Below, one piece after another: positions 36,707-45,152 of a DNA stretch of 64,000 nucleotides. Each line of letters begins with the position of its first letter. The stretch's first letter is position 1. The translations under genes and the position numbers were made by a program. Source of the stretch: Plasmopara viticola (Eukaryota > Oomycota > Peronosporomycetes > Peronosporales > Peronosporaceae); the NCBI GenBank assembly GCA_001695595.3, contig MBPM02000009.1, positions 1,240,001 to 1,304,000 of the forward strand. The letters are read 5' to 3'. The notes beneath the pieces were generated by a model. The model was not told the origin of the DNA. It saw only the letters and a list, made by a program, of their open reading frames with translations, and ran no database searches.

Positions 36707-37367
36707 GTGAACAAGTTTAAGGTCGTCGTGCTTGGCGAGGCGGCGGTGGGTAAAACAACGCTATTCAAGCGCTGGATGGGGTCTTCACTTGATCTTGATT
36801 ACGTGGCGACGACCACAGGTGAGTAAGCGAGGGGATCATTATGCATCACATGTGATCAATCGCGCATTGCTTGGTAGCCAACTTTGGTGTCAAATTGATC
36901 CAATTGGAAGGACACGACCCGGTTGTAGTTGAAGTGCGTGGTGCTAGCCTGCTTGGGTTTTGTAATCTTGGTGCTGATGATTCTCTTGTACGCAGTTATG
37001 GGACGTGCCGCCACAGACTTTTGCCGGACCAAACATCGTTGCGCGCTACTTGCGGGGAGCTCAGGCAGTAGTGCTGGTCTTTAGCCTGCAGACACCCGCT
37101 TCATGGCGAGTACTACCAAAATACCTTGCCGTAGCCCGGCGAGAGATTGCCGCTTCCGACTTACAATCAACCCCATCTCTACCGATTATCATGGTTGGCA
37201 ACAAACACGACTGCATCAATCAAGACACCCGATCTGAAGAAGAGGCTGCTCGGTCGTGGTGCAAGGATCATGGTGCTGTCTATGCAGAAGTGTCGGCGCT
37301 TGCAAGAGACTCATCTGCTATACTCGACGTCTTAAAGCTTGTCATTCAAGTTAAAAAAGAGCAATAA
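36707..37367 (+). CDS. Rab-like small GTPase, unprenylated, atypical G3 motif
   Basis: Three exons: up to 36,818, 36,878-36,933 and 36,996-37,367, with introns of 59 and 62 nt. G1 is VVLGEAAVGKTTL and G4 is VGNKHD; G5 is VSALA. The G3 box reads LWDVPPQ instead of WDTAGQ, so the DxxG glycine is missing and GTP hydrolysis or switching may be altered. The C-terminus (IQVKKEQ) has no Cys for prenylation, as in RABL/IFT-type GTPases. No ATG precedes the G1 box in frame: the natural start position, before NKFKVVVLGE, is GTG at 36,707. Either initiation is from an unseen upstream exon or the ATG has mutated. About 179 aa from that codon. It lies 123 bp upstream of taxilin on the same strand. Confidence 0.8.
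36819..36877 (+). other. Intron 1 of the Rab-like gene
   Basis: GTGAGT...TGGTAG, 59 nt, phase 1. It joins ...ATTT to ANFGVKLIQLE. Confidence 0.85.
36934..36995 (+). other. Intron 2 of the Rab-like gene
   Basis: GTGCGT...TACGCAG, 62 nt, phase 0. It joins ...PVVVE to LWDVPPQ. Confidence 0.85.
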
Positions 37368-37490
37368 ATATTGCTTTATCATAAGTTGCCAAACTTACCG
37401 GTAATTAAATAGTATCTACTGCCTACTTCTACCGGTTCTAGCAAAAGTACTTTTTTGTAGATAGCACAAAGTATCACAGTCAAGCCTTAG

Positions 37491-39134
37491 ATGGCTGACG
37501 AGCAGGCGCGCTTAATGGAGGACTTTAACGCTCTCGAGCTCAAGCAGCTAAGTCGTGAGACAAAGAACCTCAAGCACAAGCATAAGAGCAAATGTGGCGG
37601 AAAGTACGACGTGGGTAAAGGAGGAGAAGCCAAGCGCTCGCCGTCTTCCGCAACGTCCCCAGGCCGTCACCACGGCCACTCGAAGCGCAACTTAAAGGCC
37701 AATCGGGAGGACGCGCTTCGTGAATTGCTAGCGGAAAAGATAGCAGAGATTGAAGTTGGTGGGGACGAGAACCTTGAGGCGCCCATTGATCTCTCGGGGA
37801 TTTACCAGGACGAGACGCTCGCGACGCAGTGGCACGACAAAGCAGTGGCGCTGATGGAGGACGAGACTATTGTCGCCGAGGCGAAAGTTGCAGAGTTTGT
37901 GAAATGCATGACTGAAACGGTATGGATTTTATGGACAGACTGAGAATGGACGGGACTGGACACGAGTTGACGGTGCATGTGTGACAGAGCGAGCAGCTGG
38001 AGCTGATGCAGAGGAAGATTAGTGAGCTGAATGCGAAATGCATTTTACTGAAACAGCGCAAGAGTGCAGGTATGTATGCGTGTTTTGTTGAAGGGATTAG
38101 TTACATGGTTCGAATTGAAAGGTGATTGGTACATTGTGGTTTTGTGCAGTGAGTACGGAACTTGTCAAGACAAATACCTCAAAGGGTAAACTGGAACAAC
38201 TCTGTCGCGAGTTGCAGAAGCAGAATAAATTGATTATGGTACGTATGGCTCAAAAGCTGTTTGATGTGTATGCTGAAGTGAGGATCTTTTTTAGAGCGAA
38301 AGCCGTCGAATTGCCGAGAAAGAAGACCAAAAGAGGTACATGTTGAGTGTATTGGTTTAGTACCATCGTGTCATATCTAATGAAGAAGTCGGTGTTTTGC
38401 TGCATTTGCAGACGCGAACTATCAGCTCAATTCCAAACGACGATCGAAGAAGTCAGTGCGAAGATGGACAAACAAGGGCAGGATTACGTGGCGTCGTTAA
38501 AAGAGAACGAAACGTACGTTGTTTAGTATTTCGGGAACTAGGTGTTTTTATACTCAATTGCGATCTTGTCTACGCTACAACGTATAGCCTCCAGCAAAAA
38601 TTAAAAACATTTCTCGAACAGTACGCGGCACGCGAGGAGCACTTTAATCGGCAGCTTGAAGCCAAGGATCTGACTGTTCAACTTGCCGAAACGAAGCTGC
38701 AACACCAGGTCGAATTGACCTCACGTGAGGCGGAAAAGGTGAAACTGACGCTGGACAAAGCCAAAGAGTTCTCAGAGCGGGAGATTCACCTCCAATCGCA
38801 GCTTAATGCGTACTCTGAGAAGTTTGACGTAGTGCAAGACACTTTGGTGAAAAGCAACGAAATGTTTACGAATTTTCGGCAAGAAATGGACAAGATGGCG
38901 AAAACGACCAAGAAACTGGAGAAAGAAAACCTTGCGCTCCGACAAAAGTGCGCCGAGTACGACAGCGGGGCGATTGCTTCCATTCACGAGAAGGTTGCCG
39001 CTACTGAGGAGACATTAAAGCTACAGGAGAAAGTGAAGAAGCTAGAAAGTTTGTGTCGTCATCTCCAAGCTGAGCGCACTAGTGTTCGGCAAGCTCAACA
39101 GGTGCAATCTACAGTTCCGATGAAGTCGGCTTGA
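37491..39134 (+). CDS. Taxilin family coiled-coil protein
   Basis: Six exons: 37,491-37,919, 37,988-38,069, 38,150-38,238, 38,295-38,335, 38,412-38,513 and 38,588-39,134. They give 429 aa with every junction in frame. The family signature KLEQLCRELQKQNKLIM sits in exon 3, and exons 4-6 form a long continuous coiled coil (QFQTTIEEVSAKMDKQG, then LKTFLEQYAAREEHF, and later KVKKLESLCRHLQAERTSV). The N-terminus is basic and unstructured (residues 1-80). Animal taxilins bind syntaxins in vesicle traffic, and gamma-taxilin and related proteins are linked to centrosomes and cilia. Position beside flagellar genes fits a flagellar or trafficking role, which is inference. Confidence 0.92.
37920..37987 (+). 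other. Intron 1 of the taxilin gene
   Basis: GTATGG...GTGACAG, 68 nt, phase 0. Confidence 0.85.
38070..38149 (+). other. Intron 2 of the taxilin gene
   Basis: GTATGT...TGTGCAG, 80 nt, phase 1. Confidence 0.85.
38239..38294 (+). other. Intron 3 of the taxilin gene
   Basis: GTACGT...TTTTAG, 56 nt, phase 0. Confidence 0.85.
38336..38411 (+). other. Intron 4 of the taxilin gene
   Basis: GTACAT...TTTGCAG, 76 nt, phase 2. Exon 4 before it is only 41 nt. Confidence 0.85.
38514..38587 (+). other. Intron 5 of the taxilin gene
   Basis: GTACGT...CGTATAG, 74 nt, phase 2. It restores the coiled coil ...ENET-LQQKLKTFL. Confidence 0.85.
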
Positions 39135-39301
39135 GGTGTCACGATCGTGTTGCGATGATCTACGCACCAAAGATAGGAATGCTATCCTTACCACTATAAT
39201 TGACGGTAATAGATTTCTGTTTTTGCGACTGAATAGGTGTTAGCTGCTCATAGTAGCGACGGCCTTTGTGATTTTCTGTTGCGTACGTGGCGATCGTGAG
39301 A

Positions 39302-40248
39302 ATGAATAGAGGAATCAACATGGAGAGCGAGAAAAATGCTCTAGGGTCTTTGAACTCGACGGACAGCGCATTGAAAACTACTTCGTTGACGAGCTTTAAG
39401 GTTGCAAAAAAGCGCATTGGTGGCAAGGATGCCCCCGTCGACTATTCGGTCGATGAGCGCGTGTTTTGTGCAGGTGATACTGCAGCTGACAAGGCAGCAG
39501 CAAAGCTAGAGGTCCTGGAATCACTTCGCTCACGCATTTTTTCCACGGAAAAGCCTCTGTGGAATCCTTCTACTTCGAATTGGGACAATGTGCAAATGAT
39601 TGGCAAGTGCTACAAGCGCACTAACGTTAATGCAGAGGTGGCACTCTTCGATCTCTTTGCTTGTGGAATGATTAGTGGCATTTAGGTCTGACGTTTGTTG
39701 TATGTAGCGCAATCGGGCGCACATGTTTTCGTACAATTACCGAGCTGAAAAGCTGCCAAAGAAGAATCCAACACGCAAATCACGGTCGAATCGCTTTAAC
39801 GTGGGTCTTTTAGAAGTGGCGCTAAAGGACGAATACGCTGGTGATGCGTTTGGGGACAAGCGCGTGATGAACGTACGTTTCACGTACTGATGGAATATAT
39901 CGTAGGGGTTTTAAAATGTCATGGTTTCGTTTAGGGCATTGCAAAGTGTACGGAAGAGCTTCCGACTCATCCCGCCTTGAGTGATGCGCAACGATGGGAC
40001 CAGTCTTTCGAGAAGACGAGGAATGTTCGCAAGGAGCAGGTAAGTGGACAGTGGTGTAGTCAAAATCGGGGTCGTGATCGTTTTTGATGCAGTTTGTAGC
40101 ACTGGAGGCCGCACGACAGATTAATAGCGAGAAATGGCGACAAAAACTTAGTGGAATGGTCAATTACAAGAGTCCAGAGCAGCTTTCGAAGGACTTTGCA
40201 GACCGCAAGCGTCAGGAGAAGCAGGAAAAGGTAGCTGCGCGGAAGTAG
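39302..40248 (+). CDS. Uncharacterised 253-aa protein in a flagellar gene cluster
   Basis: Four exons: 39,302-39,637, 39,708-39,872, 39,935-40,039 and 40,093-40,248, with introns of 70, 62 and 53 nt, all phase 0. A second ATG at 39,320 is an alternative start. I do not recognise the family. The protein is soluble and basic, with no membrane segment. Notable pieces are KPLWNPSTSNWDNVQMIGKC, a hydrophilic middle with NRFNVGLLEVALKDEYAGDA, and a helical Lys/Gln-rich C-terminus (QLSKDFADRKRQEKQEK). It lies head to tail with taxilin (167 bp upstream) and DNALI1 (106 bp downstream), so a flagellar or microtubule-related role is a reasonable but untested guess. Confidence 0.75.
39638..39707 (+). other. 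Intron 1 of the 253-aa gene
   Basis: GTGGCA...TATGTAG, 70 nt, phase 0. Reading through it would end at a TAG inside the intron. Confidence 0.7.
39873..39934 (+). other. Intron 2 of the 253-aa gene
   Basis: GTACGT...CGTTTAG, 62 nt, phase 0. Confidence 0.8.
40040..40092 (+). other. Intron 3 of the 253-aa gene
   Basis: GTAAGT...GATGCAG, 53 nt, phase 0. One of the shortest introns in the window. Confidence 0.8.
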
Positions 40249-40354
40249 GGGCGTCTTGTTATGGTAAATGCTAGTGTTCTGCGATGGATTTAGATTCTAG
40301 CGTTTACAATGAACGGTCGCGAGTGAAAAGACCTTTTGCAACTCTTGAACCATC

Positions 40355-41221
40355 ATGTCGACACCCTCGCCACCTGAATCGTTAGTGCAGTATAGTGAGC
40401 CAATCTTTACAGGCGAGACGCTCGATCCACCGAAACAAGCTTCCAGTGCTGCATCACGTCCACTTTCAATCCCTGCAGCTTCACTTGCTGCATCGGAAGC
40501 GGCGGGATCAACAGCCAATAATAAAAGCTCCGATGGAGTTGCACGGGTGGATGAGATCCTGAATGCCATTTTACCACCTCAGTACGCCCGCATGGCGCTT
40601 TTTTTCTGATCTTTTATTAATGTGCTGGCTTTGCTTGCTTGTAGAATGTGGTCTGACGCAAAATCGGGAGTCTGGCTTCGCTACGCGTCGAGTGTACCGT
40701 CAACCCGTTTCGATGTTGTCAAGTTACAGGAAGCACTTGACGCTAAACTCGTGGAACGACAAGCTCGCGACAGTGGCCTCTGTCCTGTTCGTGAAGATTT
40801 GTACGCACAAGCGTTTGATGAATTGATCCGTGAGGTGACGTTGAATTGTCCCGAAAGAGGATTGCTACTCTTGCGTGTCCGCGATGAACTGCGCCTCACG
40901 ACGGAGGCTTACAAGACAGTCTACGACTCGAGTGTCCTTTTTGGTGTCCGGAAGCAACTCCAAGCTGAAGTGGGCATGGACGAACTGACAGAGGAGCTTG
41001 CGAATCTTCAGTGTGAAAAGGAAGAGAGCGAGGGCAAAGTGGCGGACCTGACGTACAAATTGGAGACGATTGAAAGGCGCGCAGCCGAACGCAAAGGTGT
41101 GCAAGACAAGAAATTCAAAGAAGAGCTCGAGTTTCTGAAATATCAAGGACAACATCTCGAAGCTTTCCTCAAGTCTGCGGGAGGTGGCATCTCTGGTATC
41201 TCTACAGGGGCTAGCAAGTGA
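40355..41221 (+). CDS. DNALI1: Axonemal dynein light intermediate chain p28 (DNALI1)
   Basis: Two exons: 40,355-40,581 and 40,645-41,221 (intron 63 nt), giving 267 aa (human about 258-280). The first exon ends with VDEILNAILPP, the conserved motif just before the domain. The second contains STRFDVVKLQEALDAKLVER, then GLCPVREDLYAQAFDELIRE, then NCPERGLLLLRVRDELR and YDSSVLFGVRKQLQAE, nearly identical to animal and Chlamydomonas p28. A C-terminal coiled coil follows. p28 is a subunit of the inner-arm dyneins that power flagellar bending, together with actin and centrin. Its 3' end is 97 bp from the convergent CFAP91 gene. An intact copy argues for a zoospore-forming species. Confidence 0.97.
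40582..40644 (+). other. DNALI1: Intron of DNALI1
   Basis: GTACGC...CTTGTAG, 63 nt, phase 2. It joins ...NAILPPQ to MWSDAKSGVWL. Confidence 0.9.
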
Positions 41222-41318
41222 AATAGGAGACAAGCATGGTCTCTAGAATGCAAACAAACCACATGAACTTCGATACGTTAAAGCTTTAAAACCCTTGTTC
41301 TACTACTCCTTGCCCACA

Positions 41319-43376
41319 TTACGTTGTGGAAGGCCGTAGTTGGCTCACGCGTGCGATCATCTCTGTCAACACTGCATGCGCCGCCGTTTCGTATTTCCTT
41401 TCATCTTGAGCTGCTTGGCAGCGTACGTGCTGTTGCTGCACATGTGGCAGCAAAAAGTTTGCGACGAGCTCGCGCACGACGTTTTCGTCGCTGTCCAACT
41501 TGTTCTCTAGCTGCACCACAATTCGGTCGACACCAACGCTGCGAAGATGCAGCTCTTGCAAAGCCTGAGCATGCGATTGCGCTATCGCAACCTCTTTGAG
41601 AAGATCAACGACAAAATCGCGCGATGTTTCCGCATGTACCTGCATCACCCGTCGAAACACCTCATCTTCTCGCTCCCGAAGCAACTCTTCCGCCTGCCGT
41701 CGTCCGCCTTCTTCAACCTCACGGACACGCCGCTCTTCCGTTGCTTTATCCACAAACGCACGCATCTTTGCCACGTCTCGCGATCGAGCCAACTCTTTGG
41801 ACAAAAAGTCGAGCATTTCACAAACGACTTCGCCTTCCACACAGTTTTGAGCTGCGTCGGCCACACGATCTTCAGTACCGAAAAGTGACTCATTAACAAA
41901 CTGCTCGCGACGTTGCAGGGCCAAAACTTCGTCGGCTGCGCGTAGCTCAGCAATCAGCTCTGCCCGTCTCTCTTTACCTTCAAACATCATGTTTTGCACA
42001 GCACGACCACGTATCAATTTCTGTAGTAAACGCACTGCGTCCTCGACGTCGTGCTCCTGGGCATCATTGGCCCGGTCACGTACACAATCGGGTGTACGCG
42101 GGCGTACAAGTGGTTGCTGTTTTTGGCGAGCGCTTCTTGACAACGAGCTACTCGATTGTTCGTGAGATTTGTCAACAGCTCCAGGATATGTGGCATCACC
42201 GCCATTTCCCTTTAACTCCTTGCCATTGTTAATAATCGACTCCATCTTGACGAGGTGCGCCTCGATAGCCGCTCGTTTCCTATCCTTGGAAGTACGACCA
42301 CCTTTCTCACGAGGCTTGGATCTTGTCGTAGCTGGGACCAGCATTCGTGCTGGCACCGCTTTCTCAAGGTCGCGCACAGCTTCGACATCTAAAAATTGTG
42401 GCTTTTCAATCCCTTGTTCTAAAACGGTAATCTGTCCAGCCTTGCCGTCACGCATGACGGGAGCGTACACTTGCGAGCCAAAGTCGACATACTCGGCAAT
42501 AATATCTCGTTTTCGCTCAGGCTTTGACGCTCCATATCCATGTTCGAGTTGCCGTTGAGCTCTTTTTTTCGAAAGTTTTCGAAGTGCCGTCACTCGCTCC
42601 TGTTGCAAAGCCTCGAGAGCATTTTCCTTTTCGTGCAGCAGCCGCTGACGAAGCGCTTCAAGCCGCTGCTCGGACAAAAAAGCGTTTTCCTTCTCGCGCT
42701 CTTGAAGAGCTTTTTCAAGCAGCGCAACGCGTTGGGCGTGGAAAACATCGATTTCCGATTCACGGTATGCCCACTCACGGGTTTCCTGAGCTTCTAACAT
42801 GGTCTTGCGTAACAAAAAGTTGGCTTCGTCGGTCATCGGAGGCAACGACGCCTCAAACGCACGCTTCTTTCGATTGCGTTCGATAAGAAGCAACTCGGAT
42901 GGTCCAATTGGTAGCTGTCCATGAGCATAGCTTAACCCTACAAGCGTCTCTATCTCGGGGACTCGACCAGTAGCACTGCTCTGGACAGTATAGTCGGGTG
43001 TGTACGGATCTGTCTGCGATTCTGACTCACGATACAAGGTTTGCATGCCCACAGATCGAGTGCGTTTCTCAACCATTTCGCCCGCTTCGTACGAATACGT
43101 CGAGCCTTTAACGTCGCGAGGCTTGAGTGGAGGGACGGGCACAGAAGACACGGGCGCTAGTAAGACTTCGGGTGGCTCGGCTTCGAGGTGCGGCAAGACT
43201 GGTCGTCGATGATACTTGACACGGTGAGTACCGCTTACGAGTTGACGTCCCTCTGTTGCATTCTGGTTGTTGCTAGTGCTGCGTGTACTTGCGGCTTTTG
43301 AAGATGCGCGGTAGACGCCTTTGCGAAACGATCCACCAGAGGTCGAGACTGTATACACCGTGTCTGTAGCGCACAT
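41319..43376 (-). CDS. CFAP91: CFAP91 (MAATS1/AAT-1), radial-spoke base protein
   Basis: Intronless, 685 aa (human about 767). The hallmark is the segment TRSVGMQTLYRESESQTDP (residues about 106-124), followed by ETLVGLSYAHGQLPIGPSEL and ERNRKKRAFEASLPP, as in the MAATS-type N-terminal domain. Long coiled-coil stretches follow (about 195-290 and 560-620), with an IQ-like segment DAVRLLQKLIRGRAVQNMM near the middle. CFAP91 belongs to the calmodulin- and spoke-associated complex at the base of radial spokes 2 and 3 and is needed for flagellar motility. It converges on DNALI1, so two inner-arm/radial-spoke functions are adjacent. Confidence 0.93.
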   Translation of the reverse strand: MCATDTVYTVSTSGGSFRKGVYRASSKAASTRSTSNNQNATEGRQLVSGTHRVKYHRRPVLPHLEAEPPEVLLAPVSSVPVPPLKPRDVKGSTYSYEAGEMVEKRTRSVGMQTLYRESESQTDPYTPDYTVQSSATGRVPEIETLVGLSYAHGQLPIGPSELLLIERNRKKRAFEASLPPMTDEANFLLRKTMLEAQETREWAYRESEIDVFHAQRVALLEKALQEREKENAFLSEQRLEALRQRLLHEKENALEALQQERVTALRKLSKKRAQRQLEHGYGASKPERKRDIIAEYVDFGSQVYAPVMRDGKAGQITVLEQGIEKPQFLDVEAVRDLEKAVPARMLVPATTRSKPREKGGRTSKDRKRAAIEAHLVKMESIINNGKELKGNGGDATYPGAVDKSHEQSSSSLSRSARQKQQPLVRPRTPDCVRDRANDAQEHDVEDAVRLLQKLIRGRAVQNMMFEGKERRAELIAELRAADEVLALQRREQFVNESLFGTEDRVADAAQNCVEGEVVCEMLDFLSKELARSRDVAKMRAFVDKATEERRVREVEEGGRRQAEELLREREDEVFRRVMQVHAETSRDFVVDLLKEVAIAQSHAQALQELHLRSVGVDRIVVQLENKLDSDENVVRELVANFLLPHVQQQHVRCQAAQDERKYETAAHAVLTEMIARVSQLRPSTT

Positions 43377-43607
43377 TAGCCAGCTACCCCATTCATATCT
43401 AAAAGCAGACGAGGAAACGTACCATACACTGGATCCAGCGCTCGAGATGGCGCTGTTCGCGACATATTGTTCCAGCGCAAAGATCGACGAAAGTTATCGC
43501 AATGGCTCGTAAAATAGAAACTATTTACACCGACCAGTTGTAAATAGCACTGGAAACGGCAACGTGTACATTATCAACAGACGCCCAACTCCCTTGTTCT
43601 TAACACC

Positions 43608-45068
43608 TTAAAGTCCTGCTACACTTTTAGCAAACTGAAGCGCGAGTCGTTTCGAGTGGGTCACGCAATCAGCTAATCCAATGCCGTAAAAGCTATTTCC
43701 ACCCAGGACTAGCCCTGGAATGTTACGAGCCGCTTGTTGCTCGATACGCTGCAGCGTCTGACCAAACCCCACGTGATATTGTGGAATCCCGTTCGTCATG
43801 GTCAACACACGGACGTAGTCAGGCGACCGCGTGATCCCAAGGTGTCGCTCCAGCGCGTCTAGAGCGTAGCCCTCTAGTTTCTCTTGAGGCAGCCTCGCTA
43901 CTTCTCGAAAGTGCGCACCACCGCTCATGACGCTTAGACGAGTTTGTATCTTGCCGGTCGGATGCTGGGCTGGAAAGGTATTGGAGTCAAAGACAACACC
44001 AAGCACCTTTTCATGCTCTGAACTCGGAATCAAGTACCCAAACCCATCGGTTGTCAGCACCTTTTCATTGTACCCAACGTGGACCATACCCATGTCGACA
44101 AACTGAATCTCGTCGAGTGCATTGGATAAATCAGGGGCTGTGTACCTCACTACCTCAGCGAGATGGCAAGCTGGGATCGTCGAGAACACGTGGGTGGCTC
44201 TTATCGGCTTTTGACTTTCTTCAGTTACAGGATCTCTACTCTCGACGACAAAATGCTGTCCTTTCGATAGCTTGTCAACCTCAAGTCGCGTAACCTCCGT
44301 GTTCAGATGAAGATGAGACATGGCATCCTTGCTCACGCTGGCCTCGAGTGCTTCGATAAGTGTACTCATCCCATTAGCAAAGCTCACACTGATTGCCTTC
44401 TCATGCTTCTTGACAAAATCCGATTTCAAGGTGCCATCCAGCATGCGCTCGTCCCCGTTCGTGCCTCCAAAGAGCATACCCTTCACTACAGAACCATGGT
44501 GCTTCTCCAAATCGACGAGCATTGGAAAACACGAGCGTACAGAGAGTTGCTTGACGTCCCCGCCAAAAATCCCCGACGCCATGGGATCGAGCAACTTCTC
44601 GGCCACTAACGGGCTAAATCTCCTCGCTATAAACGTGTAGATGCTTTCATCCTCAGTTGTACTGGACTTGACAAACACTTCGTGCAATGCCGCGCGAGCC
44701 ACGGGCACGAAAAGCGGCCACTGTAGCGCCTCTCGCACCGACGTAGGGACCTTCTCGACCTTTCCATTCCGTAAAATATACCGCGCTTGAGCCGACGGAT
44801 CGACGGCTTGCATTTCTTTTTGAAGATGTAACGACTCCACGAGCTGCAGCATCTCCGCCCCATTGCGGGATGGACGAAAGCCGCGAGGCCCTTCTTCAAA
44901 GAGAAAACCATCGTGCTTGGCCGTACGCACCCATCCGCCCGAGACATTGCTAGCCTCCAACACGCGGATCCGGGTCTGATTGGCCACAGTCTTGGGCAAT
45001 ACATGACGCAGAAAGTAGGCCAGCGATAGGCCCGAGATCCCACCGCCCAAGATCACCACCTCCGCCAT
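43608..45068 (-). CDS. PPOX: Protoporphyrinogen IX oxidase
   Basis: Intronless, 486 aa, the usual length. The N-terminus VVILGGGISGLSLAYFL is the FAD-binding Rossmann motif, followed by RVLEASNVSGGWVRT and EEGPRGFRPS (residues about 34-67), typical of oxygen-dependent PPOX. The middle holds DPMASGIFGGDVKQLSVRS, a family signature. The C-terminus LVLGGNSFYGIGLADCV is the second FAD-contacting motif. The enzyme makes the penultimate haem precursor by six-electron oxidation using O2. No mitochondrial presequence precedes the Rossmann motif, although the protein normally sits at the inner mitochondrial membrane; targeting may be internal. It lies 84 bp downstream of the prominin-like gene's stop-proximal side on the same strand. 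Confidence 0.97.
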   Translation of the reverse strand: MAEVVILGGGISGLSLAYFLRHVLPKTVANQTRIRVLEASNVSGGWVRTAKHDGFLFEEGPRGFRPSRNGAEMLQLVESLHLQKEMQAVDPSAQARYILRNGKVEKVPTSVREALQWPLFVPVARAALHEVFVKSSTTEDESIYTFIARRFSPLVAEKLLDPMASGIFGGDVKQLSVRSCFPMLVDLEKHHGSVVKGMLFGGTNGDERMLDGTLKSDFVKKHEKAISVSFANGMSTLIEALEASVSKDAMSHLHLNTEVTRLEVDKLSKGQHFVVESRDPVTEESQKPIRATHVFSTIPACHLAEVVRYTAPDLSNALDEIQFVDMGMVHVGYNEKVLTTDGFGYLIPSSEHEKVLGVVFDSNTFPAQHPTGKIQTRLSVMSGGAHFREVARLPQEKLEGYALDALERHLGITRSPDYVRVLTMTNGIPQYHVGFGQTLQRIEQQAARNIPGLVLGGNSFYGIGLADCVTHSKRLALQFAKSVAGL

Positions 45069-45152
45069 TATATTTGTCTATCAAATGAATGCGCACGTCT
45101 AGGTCTGATTTATATTACAATTTGTAAATTTTACTATAATCAAAGAGGCGAT

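Noticed and set aside
42169..42886. Two plus-strand frames of 120-129 codons
   Set aside because: Antisense shadows of CFAP91.
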